Assembly: GCF_022138605.1 (NCBI RefSeq)
Contig: NZ_JACBFS010000002.1
Location: 583,856-647,855, forward strand
Length of the DNA stretch: 64,000 nt
Direction: 5' to 3'
From: Xanthobacter sp. NM-25
Lineage (GTDB): Bacteria; Pseudomonadota; Alphaproteobacteria; Rhizobiales; Xanthobacteraceae
The notes beneath the pieces were generated by a model. It saw only the letters and a list, made by a program, of their open reading frames with translations. It searched no databases and was not told the origin of the DNA. Positions 28,398 through 37,142 of the stretch are shown in pieces (within the stretch, counting starts at the first letter, position 1; each line of letters opens with the position of its first letter). Made by a program: the position numbers and the translations under genes.

Positions 28398-28424
28398 GGC
28401 GGGCCCCCGTCGCGGGGGCCCGCC
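28398..28424. terminator. Hairpin between converging mmsA and monooxygenase genes
   Basis: A perfect 12-bp inverted repeat (GGCGGGCCCCCG, loop TCG) lies four bases after the mmsA stop and ten bases before the end of the opposing gene. It lacks a T-run, but its position suggests it separates the two converging transcripts. Confidence 0.7.
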
Positions 28425-28433
28425 CACCCCGGG

Positions 28434-29732
28434 TCAGAAGTTGGGATTGGCCGGCCGCTTCAGGCCCAGCAGATCACGCAGGGTGGCGCCCTCATAGGCG
28501 GTGCGGAACAGGCCGCGCTCCTGCAGGATCGGAATGACCAGATCGACGAAATCGTCGAACGCGCCGGGGAAATAGGGCGGCATCACGTTGAAGCCATCGG
28601 CGGCGCCGGCCTCGAACCACTGCTGGAGCGTATCGGCCACCTCTTCCGCCGCCCCGCACAGCACCCAGTGGCCACGGGCCGCCGCCACCAGATTGTAGAG
28701 ATCCCGCAGGCTCATGCCGTCCCGCCGGGCCTTCGAGAGCAGCACCCCGGTGAACGACTTGTAGGTGTCGGCCTCCGGCAGATCGGGAATGGGACCGTCG
28801 AGCGCATAGGCGCTCATGTCGTGGCCGAAGCGCTCCGAGAGCATGCCCAGCGCATTGCTCGTGTCGACGAACTGCATGAGATCGTTGAGCTTCTCCCGCG
28901 CCTCCTTGGCGGTGCGCCCCACCACCGGCATCACCCCCGGTAGAACACACACTTCGTCGGGATGGCGGCCAAAGGCCGGCAGGCGGGCCTTGAGGCTGTC
29001 GTAACCGGCCTTCGCCTCCGCCAGGTCCTGCACCACCGCGAACACGATGTCGGCGGTGCGGGCGGCGAGCATCTGCCCCGGCTCCGAACCGCCGGCCTGG
29101 GAGATGATGGGATGGCCCTGGGGCGAGCGCCCGATGTTGAGCGGCCCCTTCACCTTGAAGAACGGGCCCTCGTGGTCGAGGGGCCGCACCTTGGCGGGAT
29201 CGATATAGACGCCGCTTGCGCGATCGGCGCAGATGGCGTCGTCGGCCCAGCAGTCCCACAGGCCCGTCACCACATCCACGAACTCACCGGCCCGCTCGTA
29301 GCGCCGGGCGTGGTCGGGATGCTGGGTGCCGAAATTGGCGGCGGCGGCCGGCGCCGAGGTGGTCACCGCGTTCCAGGCAGCCCGCCCGCCGCTGATGTGA
29401 TCGAGCGAAGCGAACGCCCGGGCCACCGAAAAGGGATCCGCATAGGTGGTGGACACGGTGCCGCCGAGGCCGATGTGGCGGGTGGCGCCGGCGATGGCGG
29501 CGAGCAGGGTCATGGGCTCCAGCCGCGCCGTGTAGGAGGGGTGGCTGGCGGGATCGGCGTTCAGGTTGTCGCCCATGAAGATGAGGTCGAACAGGCCGCG
29601 CTCGGCGGTGGCCGCGATCTGCCGCACCTTCTCGATGTCCTGGAAAGTATCCATGGCACCCGGCTGGCGCCAGCCCGCGATGTGGCTCCCCGTTCCCAGC
29701 AGGAACAGGCCGAAGTGCATCTGTCGTGACAT
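28434..29732 (-). CDS. LLM-class flavin-dependent monooxygenase (NtaA/SnaA/DszA type)
   Basis: A 432-residue luciferase-like monooxygenase of the NtaA/SnaA/DszA family. These two-component enzymes use FMNH2 from a separate reductase to oxidise C-N, C-S or ring bonds. The family features FDLIFMGDN near residue 50, the VSTTYADPFSVARAFASLD segment and HPIISQAGGSEPGQ are clear. No flavin reductase gene is in the cluster. It is the last gene of the minus-strand ABC transporter operon, so it probably acts on the imported compound or a derivative. Confidence 0.92.
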   Translation of the reverse strand: MSRQMHFGLFLLGTGSHIAGWRQPGAMDTFQDIEKVRQIAATAERGLFDLIFMGDNLNADPASHPSYTARLEPMTLLAAIAGATRHIGLGGTVSTTYADPFSVARAFASLDHISGGRAAWNAVTTSAPAAAANFGTQHPDHARRYERAGEFVDVVTGLWDCWADDAICADRASGVYIDPAKVRPLDHEGPFFKVKGPLNIGRSPQGHPIISQAGGSEPGQMLAARTADIVFAVVQDLAEAKAGYDSLKARLPAFGRHPDEVCVLPGVMPVVGRTAKEAREKLNDLMQFVDTSNALGMLSERFGHDMSAYALDGPIPDLPEADTYKSFTGVLLSKARRDGMSLRDLYNLVAAARGHWVLCGAAEEVADTLQQWFEAGAADGFNVMPPYFPGAFDDFVDLVIPILQERGLFRTAYEGATLRDLLGLKRPANPNF

Positions 29733-29742
29733 GGTCGGGATC

Positions 29743-30525
29743 TCAGGTCCAGAAGATGAGGCGCCGCTCGCAGAAGCTCACGAGGCCGAAGAAGGCGAGG
29801 CTGATGGCCGAGGCCACGAAGATGGCCGACCACACCCGCACGAAGTCCACTTGCAGAACCGCCTGGTAGATCACCCAGCCGATGCCGTCGTAGGCGCCCA
29901 GCATTTCGGTGACGATGGCGACGATGATGGCCCGCACGGTGGAGACCCGCATGCCGGCGGCGATCAGCGGCAGCGCTGTGGGCAGGCGCAGCCGCCACAG
30001 CACCGAGAGCCGGCCGGCGCCGAACGAGCGCATGAGATCGGCGGCGCGCCGGTCGACCCGGTCGAAGCCGGCCAGGGCGGAAAGGAACACGGTGAAGCTC
30101 ACCGCCAGCGCCACCATCACCACCTTGGAGGCGATGCCGATGCCGAACCACAGCAGGATCAGCGGCGACCACGCCACCACCGGCACCGAATTGATGGCGG
30201 TCGCCACCGGCAGGATGGCCGCCCGGGCCCGGGGGACCAGGGTGATGAGCCCCGCCAGCGCGATGCCGATCAGTGAGCCCACCCCATAGCCGAGCAGGGA
30301 CTCCGTCAAGGTGTAGCTGGCCGCCGGCGCCAGCACCGCCCAGCTGTCGACAATATTGACCAGGATGGCGCTGACCGCCGGCAGGGTATAAGCGGGCAAA
30401 GCGAAGCCCCGCGCCACGCCTTCCCACACCGCCACCAGCAGCACCATGCCCAGCACGCCCCGCTGAACCGTGCGCGAGCCGAGCACGCGCGGCAGGGCCG
30501 CGGCGAAATCCGCCGTCGCGCTCAT
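29743..30525 (-). CDS. ABC transporter permease 2 (SsuC/ThiX-type)
   Basis: A 260-residue inner-membrane permease with about six helices and a BPD-type cytoplasmic EAA-like loop (RRAADLMRSFGAGRLSVLWRL). It belongs to the SsuC/TauC/ThiX group that pairs with THI5/NMT1 or SsuA binding proteins. Its ATG overlaps the stop of the other permease gene (ATGA), so the two are co-translated and probably form a heterodimeric channel. Confidence 0.9.
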   Translation of the reverse strand: MSATADFAAALPRVLGSRTVQRGVLGMVLLVAVWEGVARGFALPAYTLPAVSAILVNIVDSWAVLAPAASYTLTESLLGYGVGSLIGIALAGLITLVPRARAAILPVATAINSVPVVAWSPLILLWFGIGIASKVVMVALAVSFTVFLSALAGFDRVDRRAADLMRSFGAGRLSVLWRLRLPTALPLIAAGMRVSTVRAIIVAIVTEMLGAYDGIGWVIYQAVLQVDFVRVWSAIFVASAISLAFFGLVSFCERRLIFWT

Positions 30526-31334
30526 TGCTCCGCTCCCCAGAAGACGAGCCACTTCTCGATCATGCTGACGGCGGCATAGAGGCCGGTGCCCAGCAGCGCG
30601 CAGACAGCGATGGCGGCCCAGATGGCGACCACGTTCTCGTTGTACATGCCCTGCAGCAGCAGCACGCCGAGCCCCACCGTATCGCCGAACCACTCGCCCA
30701 CCAGCGCGCCCACCAGGGCCAGCGCCGAGGCGAGGCGCAGCGCGACGAAGATCTGCGGCAGCGCGCTGGGCAATTGCAGATGGGTCAGCAGCTTGAAGCG
30801 GCTGGCGCCGAACGAGCGCATCAGCGCCTCCTGGCGCGGATCGACCCCCTCGAGCCCCAGCAGGGTGTTCACGGTGACGGGAAAGAAGGTGAGATAGAAG
30901 GAGATGGCGGCCTTGGCCACCAGGGTGTTGCCGAACCACAGCACCACCAGCGCGCCGAAGGCGATGACCGGAATGGTCTGCGACACGATGAAGATGGGAA
31001 ACACCAGTTCCCGCAGCGCCCGCGCCCGGAAGAACAGCACACCGATGCCGATGCCGAACACCGCCCCCGAGGCAAAGCCCAGCAGTGTTTCCGACAGGGT
31101 GCGCAGGAAGCCCTGCACATAGGGCGTTGGCGTCGCCAGGATGGCGCCGATGACCACGCTCGGCCGCGGCACGTAATAGGGCCGCACGCCAAACAGCACG
31201 ATCAGCCCCTCGGCCACCGCCAGCACCACCGCCAGCCAGAACAGGCCACGGGCGAAGCGCCACAGCGGGGCGAGGAGGGCGAGGGACATCGTCTCCGGCC
31301 GTGAGGCCGGAGACGCAACGAGGGCGCCGCTCAC
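30522..31334 (-). CDS. ABC transporter permease 1 (SsuC/ThiX-type)
   Basis: A 270-residue permease paralogous to its neighbour, with an EAA-like loop (RQEALMRSFGASRFKLLTHL). The start is taken as the GTG at 31334, which overlaps the stop of the binding-protein gene (GTGA); an ATG 15 codons in is the alternative. Most transporters of this family use one permease twice. Two different adjacent permeases therefore hint at a heteromeric channel. Confidence 0.88.
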   Translation of the reverse strand: MSGALVASPASRPETMSLALLAPLWRFARGLFWLAVVLAVAEGLIVLFGVRPYYVPRPSVVIGAILATPTPYVQGFLRTLSETLLGFASGAVFGIGIGVLFFRARALRELVFPIFIVSQTIPVIAFGALVVLWFGNTLVAKAAISFYLTFFPVTVNTLLGLEGVDPRQEALMRSFGASRFKLLTHLQLPSALPQIFVALRLASALALVGALVGEWFGDTVGLGVLLLQGMYNENVVAIWAAIAVCALLGTGLYAAVSMIEKWLVFWGAEQ

Positions 31335-32353
31335 GGGCGACGCTCCGCCAGCGGGATGGATTCCAGGAAGCTCACGTTGAAGGTGGCAGCCAGATCCACC
31401 GGCTTGGCGATCACCTTGGCGTCGAGGAACAGCTGCTCGGCGGTCTTCACGGCGCCCATGTCGATCCAGAACAGGCCGTTCTCCTTCACGGTGCCGGCCA
31501 GCATCAGCTTCTGGGCCTCGGCCAGCATGAATTCCTGGTGGGCCCGGTCGAGGGTGGGCGCGACCGCCATGATGGTGTCGACGGCGCCCTTGGGATCGGC
31601 GAAGGCATCCTGCCAGCCCTTGATGGAGGCCCGCAGGAACGCCTTCACCAGCTCCGGCTTCTCCTTGGCGGTGGTCTCCGACACGATCAGCGTGTCACGG
31701 GGGAAGGTGACGCCGAAGTCTTCGGCCACGAAACTACGCAGCGTCTCTTCGCCCATGCGGGTCTTGATGGTGTAATACTCATTGTAGCGGGTGGCGGTGA
31801 TGACATCCACCTGGCCATCCACGAACGGCGTCACGCTCACCTGCTGCGGCTGGATGTTGACCAGCGCTGGGTCCACGCCCGCCTTGGTCAGCATCGCCTT
31901 CAGCACGTGGTTGGCGCCGGTGAACCAGGTGGTGACCTTCTTGCCCTTGAAATCGTCGACGCTCTTGATGGGCCCGTCGGCGCGGGTGACGAACACGAAC
32001 GGCGTCATCTGGTGGGCGATGCCCACGCACACCACCGGCATGCCCTTGTCGCGGGCGGCGAACACGCTGTCGACGCCACCCGACAGGCCGAACGTGTCGG
32101 CGCCGGTGGCCACCAGATTCTCGGTGAGAATGTTGGGACCGCCCGGGTTGATGGTGAGGTCGATGCCCTCGGCCTTGTAGTAACCCTTGGCGACCGCCAC
32201 GTAGAAGCCCGCGAACTGGGCTTGCGGCAGCCATTTCAGACGCAGGCTGGCCTTGGTGAGATCGGCAGCGGCGGCCGGCACGGCCGGCAGGGCCGCGGTG
32301 ATGAACGCGGCGCCGGCCACCAGGGTGGCCAGCAGGCTTCGGCGGGTCGTCAT
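31331..32353 (-). CDS. ABC transporter substrate-binding protein (NMT1/THI5-like)
   Basis: A 340-residue periplasmic protein with a twin-arginine-like N-terminus (TTRRSLLATL) and a signal cleaved near residue 28 (AAAADL). The mature part starts with LRLKWLPQAQFAGFYVA and goes on to KGYYKAEGIDL. This is the pattern of THI5/NMT1-like receptors such as ThiY and RibY, which bind pyrimidine or flavin-like heterocycles. Sulfonate-type receptors share the fold, so the ligand is uncertain. The start has GGAG seven bases upstream and gives a proper signal peptide, unlike the longer frame. Confidence 0.9.
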   Translation of the reverse strand: MTTRRSLLATLVAGAAFITAALPAVPAAAADLTKASLRLKWLPQAQFAGFYVAVAKGYYKAEGIDLTINPGGPNILTENLVATGADTFGLSGGVDSVFAARDKGMPVVCVGIAHQMTPFVFVTRADGPIKSVDDFKGKKVTTWFTGANHVLKAMLTKAGVDPALVNIQPQQVSVTPFVDGQVDVITATRYNEYYTIKTRMGEETLRSFVAEDFGVTFPRDTLIVSETTAKEKPELVKAFLRASIKGWQDAFADPKGAVDTIMAVAPTLDRAHQEFMLAEAQKLMLAGTVKENGLFWIDMGAVKTAEQLFLDAKVIAKPVDLAATFNVSFLESIPLAERRP

Positions 32354-32424
32354 GTCAGATCTCCGGGGGTTGGAGGGCGCGAGAGTGGGGAGCGCCACAT
32401 GGCCGGCGGCAATGCCGCGCCGGC

Positions 32425-33204
32425 TCACTGGCGAAAACTGGAATCGGCGCGATCGAGCTGGCGCAGCAGGCCCGGCCATTCCCGCTCGCCGGGAATGAGG
32501 ATGTCGCCCTGCTGCTCCCAAAACTGGCGCGCGGCCTTCTCGCAGACCGCGTGCGGCGGCAGCATCAGCTCCACACCAGAAGCGCAGGCCGCCTGCATGG
32601 CCAGCTGGATGCGCGCGGCCCGCTCGAAATAATAGAGCAGCATGAACGCCTCACCGACCGTGCGGCCAACGGTGAGGATGCCGTGGTGACGCATCAGCAT
32701 AACCTTGTGGGTGCCGAGATCGGCCACCAGCCGCGCCTGCTCGTCGAGATCGATGGCCACCCCTTCATAGGCATGGAACCCCTGGCGCTGGTAGAAGCGC
32801 ATGGCGAACTGGCTGAGCGGCAGCAGCCCCTCTTTCTGGCCGGAGATCGCGACACTGGCATCGGAATGGGTATGCAGCACACAGGCCGCATCGGACCCGG
32901 TTTTGTGCACGGCCGCGTGGATGACGAAGGCGGCGCGGTTCACCTCATAGGGCGTGTTGTCGAGCTTGCGGCCTTCGGTGTCGATCTTCACCAGGCTGGA
33001 CGCGGTGATCTCTTCGAACAGCAGGCCGTAGGGGTTGATGAGGAACTCCCCCTCGCGCCCGGGCAGCCGCAGTGAGATGTGATTGTAGATGAGATCATCG
33101 AGGCCCAGCTTCGCCACCAGCCGGTAGCAGGCGGCGAGCTCAACCCGGGCCGCCCATTCCTGGGGATCGCACGGGCGGGGAACACGGGCGAGGGGAGCGC
33201 TCAT
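32425..33204 (-). CDS. Class II aldolase/adducin family protein
   Basis: A 259-residue protein with the family's zinc-binding His motif (VLHTHSD, about residues 97-103) and the RHHGILTVG segment (about 158-166). The family includes fuculose-phosphate aldolases, and also non-sugar decarboxylases such as the pyridine-dicarboxylate decarboxylase of vitamin B6 breakdown. In this operon, between transporter genes and far from sugar genes, a decarboxylase or C-C lyase role seems likelier, which is inference. Start and preceding stop overlap by one base (TGATG) with the ATPase gene. Confidence 0.88.
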   Translation of the reverse strand: MSAPLARVPRPCDPQEWAARVELAACYRLVAKLGLDDLIYNHISLRLPGREGEFLINPYGLLFEEITASSLVKIDTEGRKLDNTPYEVNRAAFVIHAAVHKTGSDAACVLHTHSDASVAISGQKEGLLPLSQFAMRFYQRQGFHAYEGVAIDLDEQARLVADLGTHKVMLMRHHGILTVGRTVGEAFMLLYYFERAARIQLAMQAACASGVELMLPPHAVCEKAARQFWEQQGDILIPGEREWPGLLRQLDRADSSFRQ

Positions 33205-34100
33205 CAGCGGACCTCCGTTGTGGTGGCGCCGTCGGCGCCGGGGGCGAGGAACGACTTCATCGCCTCTTCCTCGATGGCTTCCAGGAGGGTGCGCTTGAGG
33301 CGGATGAACTCCGGCGAAATCACCACCTCGGCGGGACGCGGACGGGGCAGATCCACCTTCTGCTCCAGCTTCACGCGGCCGGGACGCGCGCTCATCACGA
33401 TCACCCGATCCCCCAGGAACAGGGCTTCGTCCACATCGTGGGTGATGAACAATATGGTGCGCTTGTGGGTTTGCCACACATCGAGCAGCCACCGCTGCAT
33501 CATGGTGCGCGTCAGGGCGTCGAGGGCGCCGAACGGCTCGTCGAGCAGCATCAGCTCGCGCTTGAACAGAAAGGTGCGCATCAGTGCCACCCGCTGGCGC
33601 ATGCCGCCGGACAGCTGGCTCGGATACTGGTCCCCAAAGCCAGCGAGGCCGAATTCCGGCAGCATGGCGCGCGCCTGCTCCCGCGCCGCCTTGCGCGGCG
33701 CCCCCTCCACGTCCAGCGCGAGCACCGCATTGTCGATCACCGTGCGCCAGGGCAGCAGCAGATCGCGCTGGGGCATGAAGGAGACGCGGCCGAGCAGATC
33801 AGCGGCCATCACACTGGCGCCCTGGAAGCGCACCACGCCACCGGCGTCGGGCTCCTCGAGGCCCGAGACGATGTTGAACAAGGTGCTCTTGCCGCAGCCG
33901 CTGGGACCGACCACGGTGACGAATTCGCCGGGCTGGATGGTGGCGGTGAAATTCCCCAGGGCCTGCACGGCGCCAAACGTCTTGCTCAGCCCGCGCAAAT
34001 CCAGCAGGGGCGGCACCGCGGCGGCCGGGAACTCCGGCGCCGCTGCGCCCGAGGCCGGTTCCGACGACCCTTTGTGATGTGTGGCCACGGGCAAAAGCAC
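33204..34100 (-). CDS. ABC transporter ATP-binding protein (SsuB/ThiZ-type)
   Basis: A 298-residue ATPase. The Walker A is GPSGCGKST (about residues 65-73), the signature LSGGMRQR (about 163-170), Walker B LMLLDEPFGALD (about 182-193), and the switch His is in FITHDVDEA. It powers the two permeases encoded downstream. The start is the GTG at 34100 behind AAGGA; it has an extended, Ala-rich N-terminus of about 30 residues before the domain, so a later start is possible. It is the first gene of the minus-strand operon, facing the GntR gene. Confidence 0.92.
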   Translation of the reverse strand: MLLPVATHHKGSSEPASGAAAPEFPAAAVPPLLDLRGLSKTFGAVQALGNFTATIQPGEFVTVVGPSGCGKSTLFNIVSGLEEPDAGGVVRFQGASVMAADLLGRVSFMPQRDLLLPWRTVIDNAVLALDVEGAPRKAAREQARAMLPEFGLAGFGDQYPSQLSGGMRQRVALMRTFLFKRELMLLDEPFGALDALTRTMMQRWLLDVWQTHKRTILFITHDVDEALFLGDRVIVMSARPGRVKLEQKVDLPRPRPAEVVISPEFIRLKRTLLEAIEEEAMKSFLAPGADGATTTEVR

Positions 34101-34107
34101 ACCTTCC

Positions 34108-34123
34108 TTTATTGTATAATGCA
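34108..34123. promoter_or_regulatory. Possible GntR half-operator next to ABC operon start
   Basis: TTTATTGTATAATGCA sits just upstream of the GTG of the ABC operon. Its TTGTATAAT core resembles the TTGTATACAA-like sites bound by many FCD-type GntR regulators. The match is partial. Confidence 0.4.
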
Positions 34124-34318
34124 GATGCCTCAGCGCATGCGCCGATGATCCATTTGTGGAGATTATCTAGCAATGCGCATGCCAATATCCGGAGATGGGG
34201 CGCAATCCGGGGGCAGCGCAACAGCACCATTGCATTTTGCCGCCAACGCCCTCTTATCCTAGGGACGACACGCATCGGCGGCGTGGATCAGCCCATGAAG
34301 CAAGGCGCGATCCCGTTC

Positions 34319-34334
34319 TTTATGTATACGTAAA
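34319..34334. promoter_or_regulatory. Palindromic operator upstream of GntR gene
   Basis: TTTATGTATACGTAAA is a 16-bp palindrome with a single mismatched pair, placed 18 bases before the GntR gene start. This is a typical autoregulatory site for an FCD-type GntR repressor and could also influence the divergent operon 220 bases away. Confidence 0.6.
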
Positions 34335-34352
34335 GTGAGCTAAGAAACACAT

Positions 34353-35066
34353 ATGCAAGATGTTTGCGCACATGAGGCAGGCAGTTGCCCACCGAATGAC
34401 CAGGAAACCCGTACCGGAACCCCCGGCGCCACCCTGGCGGATCGCATCCGCAAGGAGCTGGAGACGGCCATCTCAGCCGGACGCATCGAGCCCGGCAGCC
34501 GCCTGGACGAGCAGGAGATCGCCGACCGCTTCGGGGTCTCCCGCACGCCCGTGCGCGAGGCCTTTCGCCTGCTGGCGGCGAGCAATCTGGTGGAACTGCG
34601 CGGCCGCCAGGGCGCCATGGTCCGCAGCATCGGCGGCCATACGCTGGTGGAGATGTTCCAGGTGATGGCGGAGCTGGAAGGCCTGTGCGCGCGGCTTGCC
34701 GCCCGCCGCATCACCCCCGCGCAGATCGCCAGGATCGACGCCATTCACCTGCGCCTGGAAGGCCTTGCGACGCCGGATGAGGTCGACGCCTTCTATGACG
34801 TGAACCAGGAATTTCACGAGGCGATCTATGAAGCCTCCTGCAACGCCTTCCTGGCCGAGCAAACCCGCAGGCTGCGCAATCAGGTGGCCGCCTACCGGCG
34901 CCGCGTCACCCGCATGCCCACCCGCATCGCCGCCACCCTCAAGGAGCACGCCGCCGTCATCGAGGCCATCCGCGTTCACGACGCGGAGCGCGCCCACACC
35001 GCCATGCGCGACCACGTGAACCTGCTGGGTGACGACCTGCTGGACTTCCTCGCCGCCTATGGCTGA
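34353..35066 (+). CDS. GntR family regulator with FCD domain
   Basis: A 237-residue regulator. The N-terminal winged helix (about residues 27-92, with DEQEIADRFGVSRTPVREAF) is of the FadR/GntR type, and the C-terminal all-helical FCD domain (about 100-225) binds a small, usually acidic ligand through metal-coordinating His residues (FHEAIYE, KEHAAVIEA, MRDHVNL). It lies between the two divergent catabolic gene sets, with palindromic sites on either side, so it probably controls both. Confidence 0.92.
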   Translation: MQDVCAHEAGSCPPNDQETRTGTPGATLADRIRKELETAISAGRIEPGSRLDEQEIADRFGVSRTPVREAFRLLAASNLVELRGRQGAMVRSIGGHTLVEMFQVMAELEGLCARLAARRITPAQIARIDAIHLRLEGLATPDEVDAFYDVNQEFHEAIYEASCNAFLAEQTRRLRNQVAAYRRRVTRMPTRIAATLKEHAAVIEAIRVHDAERAHTAMRDHVNLLGDDLLDFLAAYG

Positions 35067-35089
35067 TATTGGTATGCGTATTGCATGAG

Positions 35090-35122
35090 TTTGTATATCG
35101 GCAGCCCCTGCGGAGATACAAA
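35090..35122. promoter_or_regulatory. Inverted repeat before the SDR gene
   Basis: TTTGTATATC and GAGATACAAA are separated by 13 bases and nine of ten pairs match. The half-sites share the GTATA core of the site at 34319, so this may be a second regulator site. It ends one base before the GTG start of the SDR gene and could also form an RNA hairpin hiding the GGAG. Confidence 0.5.
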
Positions 35123-35123
35123 C

Positions 35124-35903
35124 GTGCAGCTCGATTTGACCAACAAGACCGCCCTCATCACCGGCGCCTCCAAGGGCATCGGCCTGGCCGTCGCCCAGAC
35201 ACTGGCCGCCGAGGGCTGCCACCTGCACCTGGCCGCCCGCAATGGCGAGGCGCTGGCGCAGGCCAAGGCGGACCTCGAGGCCACCTATGGCGTCACCGTG
35301 GCCATCTATCCGGTGGACCTGTCCAGCACCGCCGCCATGGAGAAGCTAGTGGACGATGTCGGCGCGGTGGACATCCTCGTCAACAATGCCGGCGACATCC
35401 CCGCCGGCGCCCTGGACGTGGTGGACGACGCCGCATGGCGGCGCGGCTTCGACCTCAAGGTGTTCGGCTACATCACCCTGTCGCGGGCCTATTATGCGCG
35501 CATGCGCGGCCGTGACGGCGTGATCATCAACGTCATCGGCAATTCCGGTGAGAATTGGGACGCCAGCTACATCGCCGGCTCCACCGGCAATGCCGCGCTC
35601 ATGTCCTTCACCAAGGCGCTCGGTGGCGCCAGCCTCAACGACGGCGTGCGCGTGGTGGGCGTCAATCCCGGCCCGGTGGCCACCGACCGCATGCTGAAGA
35701 TCATGAAGCGCAAGGCCATCGACATGCTCGGCGCCGAGGCGCGCTGGGAAGAGCTCTACGACAAATACCCCGGCAAGCGTCCCGCCACCGCCGAGGAAGT
35801 GGCGGACCTGGTGGCGTTCCTGGCCTCGCCCCGCGCCGGCTACATCACCGGCACCAATGTCACCATCGACGGTGGCATCTCGGCCCGCGGCTCGGTCATC
35901 TGA
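35124..35903 (+). CDS. SDR family oxidoreductase lacking the usual catalytic Lys
   Basis: A 259-residue short-chain dehydrogenase. The NAD(P)-binding TGASKGIG (about residues 14-21) and the NNAG motif are present. The active-site Tyr is in ASYIAGSTGNAAL, but four residues later, where SDRs have Lys, there is Ser; this variant motif is consistent, not an obvious error, because the rest is intact. The GTG start at 35124 is chosen for GGAG eight bases upstream; the frame also opens at an ATG at 35085, which would run through the inverted repeat. It is first of a five-gene plus-strand set. Confidence 0.85.
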   Translation: MQLDLTNKTALITGASKGIGLAVAQTLAAEGCHLHLAARNGEALAQAKADLEATYGVTVAIYPVDLSSTAAMEKLVDDVGAVDILVNNAGDIPAGALDVVDDAAWRRGFDLKVFGYITLSRAYYARMRGRDGVIINVIGNSGENWDASYIAGSTGNAALMSFTKALGGASLNDGVRVVGVNPGPVATDRMLKIMKRKAIDMLGAEARWEELYDKYPGKRPATAEEVADLVAFLASPRAGYITGTNVTIDGGISARGSVI

Positions 35904-35944
35904 GCTGAGCCGCGCCCGCCCAGCCGCCCAAAAATCCAGATCCT

Positions 35945-35965
35945 GCCCCGCCATCACGGCGGGGC
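35945..35965 (+). other. GC hairpin between SDR and aminotransferase genes
   Basis: GCCCCGCC and GGCGGGGC are separated by five bases in the 79-base gap. There is no T-run. It may stabilise or attenuate the downstream message rather than terminate it. Confidence 0.4.
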
Positions 35966-35982
35966 GCCCAGGAACGCCCCGC

Positions 35983-37131
35983 ATGTCCAACGCCCCTACA
36001 TCCAGCGCGCGTCTGCGCAACCGCTATTTCGACGACCTGTTCTCCACCCCCGGCCTCATGTGGCTCGGCCAGAATACCAACCACATTCCCACCCACCCGG
36101 CGGTGGAAGAGGCGATGATCGCCTCGGTCCGCTCCCACGAGTTCAATGCCTATGCCCCGCCCCTGGGCTTCGAGGCCCTGCGCGCCGCCATCGTCGCGGA
36201 CCTCGGCACACCCGGCGCCGAGGCCCTGGTGACCGAGGGTGGCGTTTCGGCGCTGGCCATGGTGTGCCGCGCCTTCTGCACGCCGGGCAGCACCTTCGTC
36301 ACCACCGACCCGACCTGGAAATGGCCCTGCCTGTTCGCCCGCCAGCAGGGCGCCGAGGTCATCGAGATCCCCATCTACGACGCCGCCTGCGGCTATCGCC
36401 TCACCCCGGAGGCCCTGAAGGCGGCGGTGGATGACCGCACCGCCATCATCTATCTGGTGGACCCCAACAATCCGCTGGGCATCCGCTACAGCCGCGCGGA
36501 GATCGAGGCGTTCGCCGCCATCGCCCGCGACTGCGGCGCCCTCTTGGTGCACGACTGCACCTATCGCGATTTCGCCGATGGTCATTACCCCGCGCTCCAC
36601 GCCGCCCCGGCAGGCGCCCTGGTTTCGCTGAGCTTCTCCAAGTGGCTGGGCCTCGCCGGCCTGCGCATCGGCGCCCTGGTGGGCGCGCCCGAGCTGCTCG
36701 ACCGCTGCACGGCGTGCACCACCGCCGTGCTCGGCGCCAGCGTCATCGCCCAGCGCGCGGCCATGGCCGGCCTTGCGGTGAAGCCCGAATGGATGCGCGA
36801 GGTCCGCCGGATCGACCGGGCCAACAAGGAGATGATCCGCGATGCCGCCCTCGCCATCGAGGGGCTGCACCTGCCGGTCTATCCCTCCCATGGCAACTTC
36901 CTGGTGATCGAGACGGTGGCCGCCGGCATCCGGCCCGAGGCGCTGGTGGAAGCCGCCCGGCGCGAGGGCATGATGATCCGCCAGGGCACTTATCACACCG
37001 CCCGCTTCGGCGATCGCTTCATCAAGGTGAGCACCTCGGTGCCCGGCCCCTGGGCCGAGAGGTTCGCCAGCCTGCTGCCGCGGCTGGTCGACAGCGCCCG
37101 CGCCCTTAACGACGTTCCCGCCCAGTTCTGA
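35983..37131 (+). CDS. Class I/II PLP-dependent aminotransferase
   Basis: A 382-residue fold-type I aminotransferase. Visible are the substrate/cofactor segments NAYAPPLGFEALR, VTEGGVSAL (about residues 78-86), VDPNNPLG with the conserved Asn/Pro, and the Schiff-base Lys in SFSKWLGLAGLRIG (about residue 213). It would move an amino group between an amino or keto acid pair. The start at 35983 has AGGA nine bases upstream. Neighbours suggest it handles an amine released from the degraded compound. Confidence 0.9.
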   Translation: MSNAPTSSARLRNRYFDDLFSTPGLMWLGQNTNHIPTHPAVEEAMIASVRSHEFNAYAPPLGFEALRAAIVADLGTPGAEALVTEGGVSALAMVCRAFCTPGSTFVTTDPTWKWPCLFARQQGAEVIEIPIYDAACGYRLTPEALKAAVDDRTAIIYLVDPNNPLGIRYSRAEIEAFAAIARDCGALLVHDCTYRDFADGHYPALHAAPAGALVSLSFSKWLGLAGLRIGALVGAPELLDRCTACTTAVLGASVIAQRAAMAGLAVKPEWMREVRRIDRANKEMIRDAALAIEGLHLPVYPSHGNFLVIETVAAGIRPEALVEAARREGMMIRQGTYHTARFGDRFIKVSTSVPGPWAERFASLLPRLVDSARALNDVPAQF

Positions 37132-37142
37132 CGAGGTCTGTC

